A stretch of DNA of 64,000 nucleotides from contig JAOTOL010001616.1 in the NCBI GenBank assembly GCA_034440575.1, forward strand, positions 248,001 to 312,000, in the 5' to 3' direction. How positions within the stretch are numbered: the stretch's first letter is position 1; each line of letters opens with the position of its first letter. Made by a program: the position numbers and the translations under genes. The notes beneath the pieces were generated by a model, which was not told where the DNA came from, searched no databases, and saw nothing but the letters and a program-made list of their open reading frames with translations. Shown here in pieces: positions 50,885-61,640 of this stretch. The DNA comes from Imbricaverruca yamaguchii (Eukaryota > Arthropoda > Thecostraca > Neoverrucidae).

Positions 50885-51560
50885 TTGGTGGCATAACATG
50901 GCGGTATGATTTAGGTGCGGCGATATGCGCCCGTGGTATAACTCAAGATGCAGCGGTGCAATCCTAGTAAACGCACTCAAGATGTGAGGGGACATATCCT
51001 TTTGGCATCGCTCAAGGCATTGCGGATTAATTCTAGTGAAACGGCTCAACCCGTGGATGCACATTCTGCGGGCATCACTCAAGGTACGGGAGAAATATCC
51101 TGCTCGTATCATCTGAAGTACGGCAATACATCCCAGTGATATGACTCAGACATAAAGGATATGTTCTAGTGATATGCACCACTCAGGCATGGGGATATAT
51201 CCTGATGGTATCACTGAAGACACTGGGCTATACCCTATGGCTTCGATCGCGGTACAGACACATGCTAGTCGTGTAGGTTGGTTATTGGTTTCACGACACA
51301 TCGACCGTTGAGTCATGTAGCGTCGCCAATCTCTCACGCCGATTGGTCGCGGGCGAAGAGTAGCGACAAGTGAGACTCGAACCCACAACCTCTCGATTGT
51401 GAGACGGGCAACTTACCCCTAGGCTACTCATCCCATGCTAGTCGTGTAACTCAAGGTACGGGTATATATCTAAGTGATGTCATTCAAGGCACGAGGGTAC
51501 ACAATCGAGCCAGTCGAGCATGAAAATGGGTGCACACTCTGCGAGCGTAATCAAGCGCCG
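50885..51560. repeat. Degenerate ~36-bp minisatellite interrupted by a SINE
   Basis: Loosely conserved units follow the order ACTCAAGRYRCGGG, then ATATATCCTAGTG, then RTATGACTCA. The array runs 50885-51260 and resumes at 51449-51560 after the inserted SINE. Confidence 0.75.
51276..51433 (-). mobile_element. tRNA-derived SINE, family 2, copy a
   Basis: A 158-bp insertion flanked by an exact 15-bp duplication CATGCTAGTCGTGTA (51261-51275, 51434-51448). On the minus strand the head reads GGGATGAGTAGCCTAGGGG (A box region) and then GGTTCGAGTCTCAC (B box). Alignment to a Val(CAC)-type tRNA head is plausible from CTCACAATCGAGAGG. The body has GACCAATCGGCGTGAGAGAT. The 3' tail is GTGTCGTGAAACCAATAACC. 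It interrupts a minisatellite. Confidence 0.92.
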
Positions 51561-52445
51561 CAAAAACGCCCACAAACAAAAACAAGACAAGCGGCTAGTA
51601 AGAGTCATCCGCTCATGAGCAAAACATGTCAGTCGTCATCACCCTAATAATCACCCACTCAAAAGCAAAGTGGAGCTTTTCTCAGTTAATTGGAAATGCC
51701 AACGGGCAGTCAGTGTGAATGTGGACGCCACCGTGAGCAGTTCACCGGATCTATTGTCGAACGTGGACTAAGCAAACAGAGATTGCTCAATCTTGCGAGG
51801 GAAACAGCTCATTCCCGAAATATCCTCAACATCTCATTTACACTCTTCTCACTATGACGTCCTGACGAAATGGAATAAAGCTTCATCGAAGTTGCACAGA
51901 ATCAGGGCGCACTGTACCCTCTTCAACCTAGTCAGGATGTAGAATTGACTTAATTATAATACATCTGGATTAAGGGGAATTCCAACACCAGTATTCGAGT
52001 GTAAAATTCAGGACTGTTCTCACGGGGTGTTCGTGGCGTGCGGAAGAGGTACCAATGGCTCATTACTTGTTTCACAATAGGCACTATCATTGGGGGTACC
52101 CGAAATCAACAACACTTTACTCTCGCAGTGCGAGATCATTTTCCACCCCCGCAGGGTGGAGTAATTTAACCCAGCCACAAAGTTTTGTTATAAGTAAGAC
52201 AGATGTGATCGATAGCATGGCATAGCTACAACTTTTAACTATTACAGTTATTTGCTATATTTTCTTTATCTCTTTTGGCTGACCTTCCAGATCCGGTTGA
52301 ACAGGTCAATGTTGAGTTGTAGTCAGACGCCCGTCTCCTCAGTAGTTCCCTGGTTATCGCTTCAATATTGATCACATGCAAACTGAAGACATAGTCTAAC
52401 ACAGGTGACACGTGCAAAGACCAAGGCCACCGATCTCGTCAAGGT

Positions 52446-52448
<3 letters not shown>
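51561..52448. other. Unassigned DNA
   Basis: No gene or element is recognised. The string CTGACGAAATGG with CGAAG near 51865 superficially resembles a hammerhead core but lacks GAAA. Confidence 0.4.

Positions 52449-52493
<45 letters not shown>
52449..52493. repeat. (AT)n microsatellite, about 45 bp
   Basis: Pure AT dinucleotides. Tyr-Ile frames across it are artefacts. Confidence 0.95.
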
Positions 52494-52495
<2 letters not shown>

Positions 52496-52826
52496 GGAAC
52501 ATTGAAAGCTTCGTGCTGATGTCCCTTACCGTGCTTGGGACATCGCAAAAATGTCGCGCAGTGGAAGGGACCAGACTCAGCACAGCGACGGAAGGCCGAA
52601 GTGCTTCTGAAGACAAGTTTAGCCTCACGGAGAGGCCGTTCAGGTCGGCCTGAAGAGAGTTTGTTCGACAGCAGGCTTGACGCGATGGCAAAGCCTACTA
52701 TCGCCAGCGCACATGGTACGGTCTGTGCGAATTGGCGGGCGAGGTGCGCTGTGAAATAGTTTGACATATTAGAAGGTGCGCACACCGCGGTCCCGGTCGG
52801 CGGCCGGGACCAAGAGTCTGGCAGGT
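52494..52826. other. Unassigned DNA
   Basis: Open on both strands (for example the minus frame to 52917) but without recognisable motifs; the minus frame begins inside a SINE. Confidence 0.4.
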
Positions 52827-52839
52827 TGGTTGGTTGGTT

Positions 52840-53030
52840 TGTTTGTTTGTTTGTTTGTTTATTGGTTGGTTCACGACACACTTTATACACATTCACGGCT
52901 AATGGCGCCGCCCACACTGTTTCGCCGGTGGGCCGCGGGATTGGGAAATATCTTGAGTGGCGCTAGAGTCGAACCCGGGACCTTTGGTACCCATAGCCCG
53001 ACACCTTAACCACTTGGCCATCCCCGCCCC
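52840..53030 (-). mobile_element. tRNA-derived SINE, family 1, copy c
   Basis: Family 1 in reverse orientation. The head ends at 53030 with GGGGCGGGGATGGCCAAGTG on the minus strand (A box with one G-to-A change) and the B box GGTTCGACTC follows. The tail is an (AAAC)n tract at 52840-52862. A 13-bp duplication TGGTTGGTTGGTT (52827-52839, 53031-53043) consists of the LINE tail repeat, so the SINE landed in the tail of the adjacent LINE fragment. Confidence 0.9.
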
Positions 53031-53480
53031 TGGTTGGTTGGTTATTGGGGTTTAAGGGCGTATCGACTGCAGAGGTCATGCAGCGCCCATAACATAGTCA
53101 CTCATATCAGGTTGTAGAACGGAAGTTGGTAGTCAAGGTGACATTGTAAAATCCACTGTCGTGATATACAGCATAACCATACCATTTCTACCACATACCT
53201 GTCGTATTAATGGGGCGTATACACCACCTCAAACTTGACTTCTGCAAGGAAGTGGAATAGCCGTCCCGATTGTATGAAGGGGGCTTCATCCCCCAATAGT
53301 TCCCGTAACGAGACTGAACTGCGCCCGAAGTGACGTCTTCGCACAGGGGCAAGTATTGGGCACGCAACCAATATGTGTTGTACTGATAGGAGAGCGCGTC
53401 AGTCTGGCAGGAAAGGCATCAGACAGCTGGCAGCACTGACCGATGCGGTAGTAAATGTCGGTAATTTCTGATAAAGTGAG
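53031..53480 (-). pseudogene. I-group LINE 3' end: ORF2 C-terminus plus 3' UTR
   Basis: On the minus strand a reading frame ending at a stop at 53207-53209 gives ALLSVQHILVACP, RRRHFGRSSVSLRELLGDEA, PFIQSGRLFHFLAEVK and FEVVYTPH. A His-Ile-Leu-x-x-Cys-Pro motif near the C-terminus followed by LRELLGD is characteristic of I, Nimb and related LINEs, where it belongs to a CCHC-type zinc knuckle. A stop codon (TGA) upstream replaces what is probably a knuckle Cys. The 3' UTR (53206 to 53031) ends with CGCTGCATGACC, CAGTCGATACGCCCTTAAAC and AATAACCAACCAACC. The 5' portion is missing. Confidence 0.72.
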
Positions 53481-54050
53481 TCTTTTGAACAGCTTAATAG
53501 GACAATATTTTCAAATGCCAAGTTCTCAGACATCTCAAAAGCAAAATTACATCCATATCAACATAGACGAATACTTCGAGGAACTCAGTACCCCTTTCTT
53601 ATTTACATACTAGCACCGCCTCATCTCGGTTCGATATCGTGCCTAACCGATATTTGCATTGCACATAGCTTTATAGTCACTTCATAAACGTGTTATCAAA
53701 ATAAGCGCTGAGCCAAGACGCTTGGAGTAGGAAACGGGTAATGAAGATTCAGGGCAAGATCGGACAACTGCAAGACAGACTATAGCAGATGGACGAGTTC
53801 CCTAATAGCATGGACTGCGGAACTGCAAATCATTACATTGACCTGATGGGCTACCACAGCAACATTTTACTTGCTTTCTTTATTGCCAATTGCTTAGTTT
53901 GATCGTGCGGTTTTGATTTTTTGGTCATTGTAAAGTGCTAATGGACATTTATCTGCCATGTTCGGAGAAAACCATAGAAAGCCTTTTCACTGCTGCGTGT
54001 CCATTCCCATTTCCATGGAAGCACTGTCGACAGCTGTCGCTCGCAGTGGC
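53481..54050. other. Unassigned DNA
   Basis: No element or gene motif is seen. The first part may be older LINE sequence too degraded to read. Confidence 0.35.
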
Positions 54051-54377
54051 ACGTGGCGGCTCCATGGGTGGCGCGGCATCACCTACGCACACTCAGCGAT
54101 GTCCACACGACCGCGTGGCGCACGTGCCGCGGCGTACGTGGCGCGGCACACGTGTCGGCCGCGACGGCAGCCATTCGTCGGCGACGACAGCGCGGTGCGC
54201 CAGTTGTGCGCCGCCCGTGGGTACCCGCGCGCCGAGATTGGCGCGGCCGCGCGTCAACAACCGGCCACTTGCGCCGCAGCCGCGCGGTGGCGACGGTGAC
54301 GGCGCTGATCGATGGTTTGAGCGGCGCGGTGGGGGACGACTGCGGTGAGCGTATCGATCGTGTAGTCGGGAACCGGC
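54051..54377. other. CpG-rich flank of the 8-bp array
   Basis: Dense in GGCGCGGC, CGCGCCG and GCGACG. Open in three plus-strand frames that run on into the array. No domain is recognised, so I read it as composition. Confidence 0.45.
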
Positions 54378-55005
54378 CCGGCAGCCGGGCAGCCGGGCAG
54401 CCGGGCAGCCGGGCAGTCATGCAGCCGGGCAGCCGGGCAGTCATGCAGCCGGGCAGCCATGCAGCCGGGCAGCCGGGCAGTCATGCAGCCGGGCAGTCAT
54501 GCAGCCGGGCAGCCGGGCAGTCGTGCAGCCGGGCAGCCGGGCAGCCGGGCAGCCGGGCAGCCGAGCAGCCGGGCAGCCGGGCAGTGCAGCCGGGCAGCCG
54601 GGCAGCCGGGCAGCCGGGCAGTCATGCAGCCGGGCAGCCGGGCAGTCATGCAGCCGGGCAGCCGGGCAGCCGGGCAGCCGGGCAGTCGTGCAGCCGGGCA
54701 GCCGGGCAGTCATGCAGCCGGGCAGCCGGGCAGCCGGGCAGCCGGGCAGCCGGGCAGCCGGGCAGTCGTGCAGCCTTGCAGCCGGGCAGTCATGCAGCCG
54801 GGCAGTCATGCAGCCATGCAGCCGGGCAGTCATGCAGCCGGGCAGCCGGGCAGTCGGGCAGCCGGGCAGCCGGGCAGCCGGGCAGTCGTGCAGCCGGGCA
54901 ACCGGGCAGCCGGGCAGTCATGCAGCCGGGCAGCCGAGCAGTCATGCAGCCGGGCAGCCAGGCAGTCATGCAGCCGGGCAGCCGAGCACCTGGGCAGCCG
55001 GAGAT
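54378..55005. repeat. 8-bp (CAGCCGGG)n repeat, about 78 units
   Basis: CAGCCGGG with interspersed CAGTCATG and CAGTCGTG units, occasional CAGCCGAG and one or two frame-changing deletions (for example at 54585). The 24-bp frame cycle makes all frames yield Gln-Pro-Gly-Ser or Ala-Gly-Gln-type peptides, which are artefacts. The CAGT variants are spaced irregularly. Confidence 0.97.
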
Positions 55006-56104
55006 CCAAACGACATGCTACCCTTCACTCGGAGCATTGGAGCTTGGCATTGTGGCCATCCTGGTAACTTGGATTGGGAGCAAATGAACATAAGCACACA
55101 TATACGTCAGGGAAGACTGGTGTGTATAAAAATATGCGCATACGCAAATTCATATAGAAAATGGAAGCATGGCAGATTCACGCAAGCAAATCCACGTCAT
55201 TTGATTATTTATGTGAGCTTCATGGGGCATTAAGGGCCATGACCTTGCATGACTAAATCTTTCGTAGAAAGGCTAGGATACCGTTTGTCAGCATCAGCTC
55301 GTTTACCGTTCAAAATTCTAGAAATAAAGTTGGTGTGAAACACCAAGTCTCGGAAAATCTACAAATATTTTGCCCAAAAAACAGTTGCTGTGGTAGATAC
55401 TCACAACAGTCTTTATCCAAGTAAATCGTGCAATAATTCAGATAAATTCCTGAATTTCTTGCCGAAGTGAATTGAAAATGGATGTCTGGATTGCGCTGTG
55501 GTTCGCCATCCACCAAGCATGTTGTGGTAATTGCAAGTTCCTTGTTTGTGGTCGTTGTCATTTTGCTATCTTGGTCACAACTTTCTCCCTCCGGATTATA
55601 GTTACCTTTGCAATTTAAAAAAAAAACTGGGTGCCGTTGTATTTAGGCATATTATCGTGCTGATATGCCTTTGCGATGGTAAACCTGATTTGCCGTACCG
55701 GGCTGGCGAACTTCAGGCTTGAAAGCAATGCTATTTAGGATTAGCATAGAATTTCACCCAATGAGGTGTCCGAAGATAGTTTGTTGCATTGGAAGATTGT
55801 TTAATCCCAATCCTTTACTACGTCCGTTGCGCCACCAGCTGAGGGCTGCGAAGGGCTGGACAGTTTCTTTTGTCACTCAACACAACCTTTCCAAAATTTA
55901 GATCGACCATCTCGTTGTTAATCCAATTCTAGAAAGATTGTGTGTTTTCAAGAGCTGTCCTCTAACTCCCATTATGGCATACCATGACAAAACAAGAAGA
56001 ACTGCCAAGAACAACCGAAACGACGTCTGGACCAGGTAAAACATCTCATCAGAAGAGCATCATGAACTGTTCCAGCCCCAACGCCTCCGTGAGCCGTGAG
56101 GCCA
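55006..56104. other. Unassigned DNA
   Basis: Ordinary to AT-rich sequence without array, SINE or LINE motif; short frames only. Confidence 0.4.
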
Positions 56105-57660
56105 CGCCACCGGCGGCACTGCCACAGGTCGCCACTCGTGGTCGGCACTGCCACAGGTCACGCCACATGGTCGGCACGTCTCGCACTGCCACAGGTCATG
56201 CCACATGGTCGGCACAGTCACAGGTCACGCCACATGGTCGGCACTGCCGCAGGTCATGCCACATGGTCGGCACTGCCACAGGTCACGCCACATGGTCGGC
56301 ACTGCCACAGGTCGCCACAGGTCGGCACTGCCACAGGTCACGCCACATGGTCGGCACTGCCACAGGTCACGCCACATGGTCGGCACTGCCACAGGTCATG
56401 CACATGGTCGGCACTGCCACAGGTCATGCCACACGGTCGGCACAGTCACAGGTCGCCACTCGTGGTCGGCACTGCCACAGGTCAGTCACATGGTCGGCAC
56501 TGCCACAGGTCATGCCACATGGTCGGCACAGTCACAGGTCGCCACGTGGTCGGCACTGCCACAGGTCATGCCACATGGTCGGCACTGCCACAGGTCACGC
56601 CACATGGTCGGCACTGCCACAGGTCATGCCACATGATCGGCACGGTGCGCCACTGGTCGGCACTGCCACAGGTCACGCCACATGGTCGGCACTGCCACAG
56701 GTCAGCCACATGGTCGGCACAGTCACAGGTCGCCACTCGTGGTCGGCACTGCCACAGGTCACGCCACATGGTCGGCACTGCCACAGGTCACGCCACATGG
56801 TCGGCACAGTCACAGGTCGCCACCGTGGTCGGCACTGCCACAGGTCATGCCACATGGTCGGCACTGCCACAGGTCATGCCACATGGTCGGGCCACAGGTC
56901 ATGCCATGATCGGCACGCACGGTCCAGGGCCACATGGTCGGCACTGCCACAGGTCACACCACCGCACATGGGTGCCACACGGTCGGCACAGTCACAGGTC
57001 GCCACTCGTGGTCGGCACTGTGTCGGCACGCACAGTGCCACATGGTCGGCACTGCCACAGGTCATGCCACATGGTCGGCACTGCCACAGGTCACGCCACA
57101 TGGTCGGCACTGCCACAGGTCACCACATGGTCGGCACTGCCACAGGTCATGCCACATGGTCGGCACAGTCACAGGTCACGCCACATGGTCGGCACTGCCA
57201 CAGGTCACGCCACATGGTCGGCACTGCCACAGGCCACGCCACATGGTCGGCACAGTCACAGGTCGCCATGTGGTCGGCACTGCCACAGGTCGTCACATGG
57301 TCGGCACTGCCACAGGTCACGCCACATGGTCGGCACTGCCACAGGTCAGCCACTGGTCATGAATGTCGGCACTGCCACAGGTCACGCCACATGGTCGGCA
57401 CTGCCACAGGTCATGCCACATGGTCGGCACTGCCACAGGTCATGCCACATGGTCGGCACAGTCACAGGCCACTGTGGTCGGCACTGCCACAGGTCACGCC
57501 ACATGGTCGGCACTGCCACAGGTCACACCACATGGTCGGCACGTCACAGGTCGCCACATGGTGGCACTGTCACAGGTCGCCCTCGTGTCGGGTCGCCGTC
57601 GTGGTCGGCACTTGCCACTGTGGTCGGCAATGCCACAGGTCGCCACTCGTGGTCGGGCCG
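56105..57660. repeat. 29-bp minisatellite, about 53 units
   Basis: Units of ACATGGTCGGCACTGCCACA plus GGTCACGCC; ACATGG at 57183 and 57212 gives the 29-bp period. Subtypes have GGTCATGCC, CACAGTCACAGGTCGCCAC and CTCGTGG. Irregular units cluster at 56880-56970 and at the right end. Open frames of 566 and 522 codons in this block come from stop-free units and are not genes. Confidence 0.96.
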
Positions 57661-58063
57661 GTGACAATTTCGCGGACCTGGTGAGCGGCGGGTCAAGCCG
57701 GCAGCAGCACAGTCGGTCGGGATGCTCGGCTAATTGGAGCCGTCCGTCAGCGCTGACGTGGAATCTGGGGCCAGGTGGCCGGTGCGCGACGACAGATGTG
57801 CCAACAAAAGCCGCCCGCTGCAACACAGACACCGACACGGCCGCAGCTGGGCGGTGAGTCGGCCGCAGTGACCCCGGTCACAGCCAGCCTTGAGCGGCTG
57901 GACACGACCAGGCCAGGCAGCGCCCAGAAGACACAGCACACGGCGACACGGCATCCGGCCCCGAACACCCCGCGAACGGAGCATCCGGCAAACCCACGGT
58001 CGCACTGCTTCACCACTCGGTAGGCGGCAGTGTTGGCTGTCTGGGAGAGGGGGCGCACCAGCC
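57661..58063. other. GC-rich spacer between the 29-bp and 81-bp arrays
   Basis: CpG-rich with frames open on both strands; no recognisable protein. Confidence 0.4.
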
Positions 58064-58683
58064 TGCACGACGGACGCTGAGATCGGAGCGTCCCAACCCC
58101 ACCGAGCACGCTTTACTCCTAACGGAGGGGTGCATCAGCGGACACAGCTGCACGGACGCTGAGATCGGAGCGTCCCACACGGGCACGCTTTAACCTAACG
58201 AAGGGGTGCATCAGCGGACACAGCTGCACGGACGCTAAGATCGGAGCGTCCCAACCCACCGGGCACGCTTTACTCCTAACGGAGGGGTGCATCAGCGGAC
58301 ACAGCTGCACGGACGCTGAGATCGGAGCGTCCCAACCACACTGGGCACGGTTTACACCTAACGAAGGGGTGCATCAGCGGACACAGCTGCACGGACGCTG
58401 AGATCGGAGCGTCCCATCCCCACTGGGCACGCTTTACACCTAACGAAGGGGTGCATCAGCGGACACAGCTGCACGGACGCTGAGATCGGAGCGTCCCAAC
58501 CCACCGGGCACGCTTTACTCCTAACGGAGGGGTGCATCAGCGGACACAGCTGCACGGACGCTGAGATCGGAGCGTCCCAACCCACCGAGCACGCTTTACT
58601 CCTAACGGAGGGGTGCATCAGCGGACACAGCTGCACGGACGCTGAGATCGGAGCGTCCCAACCCACCGAGCACGCTGGATACC
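58064..58683. repeat. 81-bp minisatellite, about 8 units
   Basis: CACAGCTGCACGGACGCTGA recurs at 58219 and 58300 (81 bp), preceded by a 76-bp unit from 58143. Other landmarks are GATCGGAGCGTCCCA, CACGCTTTACTCCTAACGG and GGGGTGCATCAGCGGA. The period equals 27 codons; the minus-strand frame repeats WDAPISASVQLCPLMHPSVR. Frame is broken by indels in the first units, and no flanking coding sequence is present. Confidence 0.95.
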
Positions 58684-59194
58684 TAATGAGAGTATCTAGT
58701 GAGCATGGCGCGAAATCAGTGTGTCCATAACACGAGAGGCAAATAATCTGGAAACTTCAAGACGCGCATGTCGGGACCCAGATATTGATGTTGGTGAATC
58801 TCAGCTTCTGATGATGGGGAGTTCATTGACCATCTCAATCCCTGGCTATGTCACTGCTACATTCACAGGTAGAGAGTCCAGTCTCTGTGGAGGGGTTCGG
58901 ACCCTCTAATTCTCCCTCGACGTCCATCCAAAAATACTTAGGATGTATGTTACTCTATGGGACAGTGGCACAGTATCTTGCACCACTAAAACTACATCTT
59001 GGCCCTGTTGTCATGGACAGCTCTAATCGCCCCTGCTCGAGATCATAGCGCTAATCGCGATCCCGTCCGTCATGGGAGCACCCGTAATCCGGTTAGTAGT
59101 CCTGTTCCTAACCGGTCAAGCATTCGAGCTCAGCGCGTTCGATCGCGGTTCGACCACAAGTTTCCTCGTTCCTTCGTTAAAAAAATGGTATTAT
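58684..59194. other. Unassigned DNA
   Basis: Nothing recognisable. CGCTAATCGCGAT and TCGATCGCGGTTCGA-like short palindromic phrases occur near 59050 and 59130. Confidence 0.4.
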
Positions 59195-59244
59195 GAGCAC
59201 GACCATTATTTAAATATATTTATATTTAAATAATAGTCGTGCTC
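59195..59244. repeat. AT-rich near-perfect palindrome, 24-bp arms
   Basis: Arms 59195-59218 and 59221-59244 pair with one mismatch around TT. Ends read GAGCACGAC and GTCGTGCTC; the centre is TTTAAATATATTTATATTTAAA. It lies just upstream of a SINE. Confidence 0.88.
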
Positions 59245-59281
59245 AATTATTGTTTAAATATATCTATAGACATTCTTAACT

Positions 59282-59443
59282 AGGGGACGAGTAGCCTAGG
59301 GGTAAGTTGCTCATCTCACAATCGAAAGGTTGTGGGTTCGAGTCTCACCTGTCGCTACTCTTCGCCCGCGACCAATCGGCGTGAGAGATTGGCGACGCTA
59401 CATGACTCAACGGTCGATGTGTCGTAAAACAAATAACCAACCA
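59282..59443 (+). mobile_element. tRNA-derived SINE, family 2, copy b
   Basis: A 162-bp insertion with a 14-bp duplication AGACATTCTTAACT at 59268-59281 and 59444-59457. The A box region TAGCCTAGGGG is at 59292-59302 and the B box GGTTCGAGTC at 59335-59344. CTCACAATCGAAAGG aligns base for base with the anticodon arm of a Val(CAC) tRNA, though the stem no longer pairs. The body matches copy a at 51.3 kb. The tail is CGATGTGTCGTAAAACAAAT followed by AACCAACC. Confidence 0.93.
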
Positions 59444-59509
59444 AGACATTCTTAACTTCCTTTCATAAAATATATCAGATGTATATTGGTTTCTGGCATT
59501 TACATTTTG

Positions 59510-59547
59510 CACCGATACATGTATATAAATATATACATGTATCGGTG
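59510..59547. repeat. Perfect 17-bp inverted repeat
   Basis: CACCGATACATGTATAT (59510-59526), then AAAT, then its exact reverse complement (59531-59547). Confidence 0.9.
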
Positions 59548-60399
59548 TACCGCGTTCACCCCGCACGACTGTCCGCGTGCTCGGCATTGCGTCCTCGGTC
59601 CTGATTACAGCGCCAGCCGTCTACCTCTATGGGTCAGGGTTAGTTTTGTTCAAGTACTTAGACTGCATATTTGGACACACACACCTGATCAAACCTTCAA
59701 AAGCTCAGCTACCGCATCAACAGCGGCAAACACCGCGCGAAAGCTTCCAGATGCAGTCGCCAGAGCGGCGACACATGCGAGTGGGACATGAATTGCTTGC
59801 CGCATCAGCCGCGCCCATCCATCTGGTTTGTGAAGAGCGGGATATTCGAGTGGAAGAAGTTTCTTGACATGAATTATTTGCTGTTGGCGTGTTTCAAGCG
59901 GAGGTACTGGTTTTACAGGTATGTAATTCCGGTGTCCAGGTGGTGTCCACCATGAGTGGACCAGGAGTGCACGTGGCGGAGATGACATCCGTCGATCTCC
60001 ACTATGTTAGCTATCAGCGCTGAGGCGCTGAGTGACGGATTAGTCATGTGAACGCTGGCAAAACGGCGCAGCATGGCCACTAGGTACGGGCCAATCGAAT
60101 GCAGGTTGGCTCTTCTCGACAGGCGAACCGAACCGATGGAAAACAAACTGACATCGGCTGAGATTCCTACGTGCGATAACCGGCTGAGGTTTCGCTATTG
60201 CCAACTGCATGTGTATGATGTATGGTTCCAGAATCGAATCACAGGATCATAGATGAAGACTTCTCAGAATTATCGGTGTCGTCACACCGAGTTTTGAGTC
60301 CATTTATTCCATGTACCATCTTAGGCCTAATGCTAAGTTTGAAATTATTTGTGTTGCACTGGCAAAACCAAAGGTACACAAAGTTCCACCTCGGCACAA
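59548..60399. other. Unassigned DNA
   Basis: No gene, SINE or array is recognised up to the 43-bp array. Confidence 0.4.
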
Positions 60400-61640
60400 T
60401 GATGGCTGATGTGACGCGGGCAGGGCGGGTGGGCCGGCACAATGATGGCTGACGCGGGCAGGGCGGGTGGGCCGGCACAATGACGGCTGATGTGACGCGG
60501 GCAGGGCGGGTGGGCCGGCACAATGACGGCTGGTGTGACGCGGGCAGGGCGGGTGGGCCGGCACAATGATGGCTGATGTGACGCGGGCAGGGCGGGTGGG
60601 CCGCGGGCAGGGCGGGTGGGCCGGCACAATGACGGCTGGTGTGACGCGGGCGGGGCGGGTGGGCCGGCACAATGACGGCTGGTGTGACGCGGGCAGGGCG
60701 GGTGGGCCGGCACAATGATGGCTGATGTGACGCGGGCAGGGCGGGTGGGCCGCGGGCAGGGCGGGTGGGCCGGCACAATGATGGCTGGTGTGACGCGGGC
60801 AGGGCGGGTGGGCCGGCACAATGACGGCTGGTGTGACGCGGGCGGGGCGGTCGGCAAATGAGGCTGTGTACGCGCACGTGGGCCGGCACAATGATGGCTG
60901 GTGTGACGCGGGCAGGGCGGGTGGGCCGGCACAATGATGGCTGATGTGACGCGGGCAGGGCGGTGGGCCGGCACAATGACGGCTGAGGGGGCGGGTGGGG
61001 CTGCAAACACAAAAAGCTTACGCGGCAGGCGGGTGGGCCGGCACAATGACGGCTGGTGTGACGCGGGCAGGGCGGGTGGGCCGGCACAATGATGGCTGAG
61101 GACGCGGGCAGGGCGGGTGGGCCGGCACAATGATGGCTGTGTGACGCGGGCAGGGCGGGTGGGCCGGCACAATGATGGCTGTGGCGGGCAGGGCGTGGGC
61201 CGGCACAATGACGGCTGGTGTGACGCGGGCAGGGCGGGTGGGCCGGCACAATGATGCGCGGGCAGGGCGGGTGGGCCGGCACAATGATGGCTGTGTGACG
61301 CGGGCAGGGCGGGTGGGCCGGACAATGATGGCTGGTGTGACGCGGGCAGGGCGGGTGGGCCGGCACAATGATGGCTGGTGTGACGCGGGCAGGGCGGGTG
61401 GGCCGGCACAATGATGGCTGATGTGACGCGGGCAGGGCGGGTGGGCCGGCACAATGACGGCTGATGTGACGCGGGCAGGGCGGGTGGGCCGGCACAATGA
61501 TGGCTGGTGCGGCGCGGGCGGGCCGGCGTGGCGCCGGCACAATGATGGCTGGTGTGACGCGGGCAGGGCGGGTGGGCCGCGGGCAGGGCGGGTGGGCTGG
61601 CACAATGATGGCTGGTGCGGCGCGGGCGGGCGTGGCGCCG
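60400..61640. repeat. 43-bp minisatellite, about 29 units
   Basis: Units of GCGGGCAGGGCGGGTGGGCC plus GGCACAATGATGGCTGATGT and GAC. Variants carry ATGACGGCTGG, and several units are reduced to the GCGGGCAGGGCGGGTGGGCC half. A unique insertion with GGGGCTGCAAACACAAAAAG lies at about 60985-61020. Minus-strand frames up to 516 codons (Pro/Ala/His-rich) result from stop-free units. Confidence 0.96.

Noticed and set aside
51863..51897. CTGACGA...CGAAG resembling a hammerhead core
   Set aside because: GAAA is replaced by GAAG and stem II is weak; likely chance.
58064..58683. Protein with 27-residue repeats on the minus strand (81-bp period)
   Set aside because: The first units have indels that shift frame, the repeat has no recognisable fold, and no start or terminal exon is visible; ordinary minisatellite is simpler.
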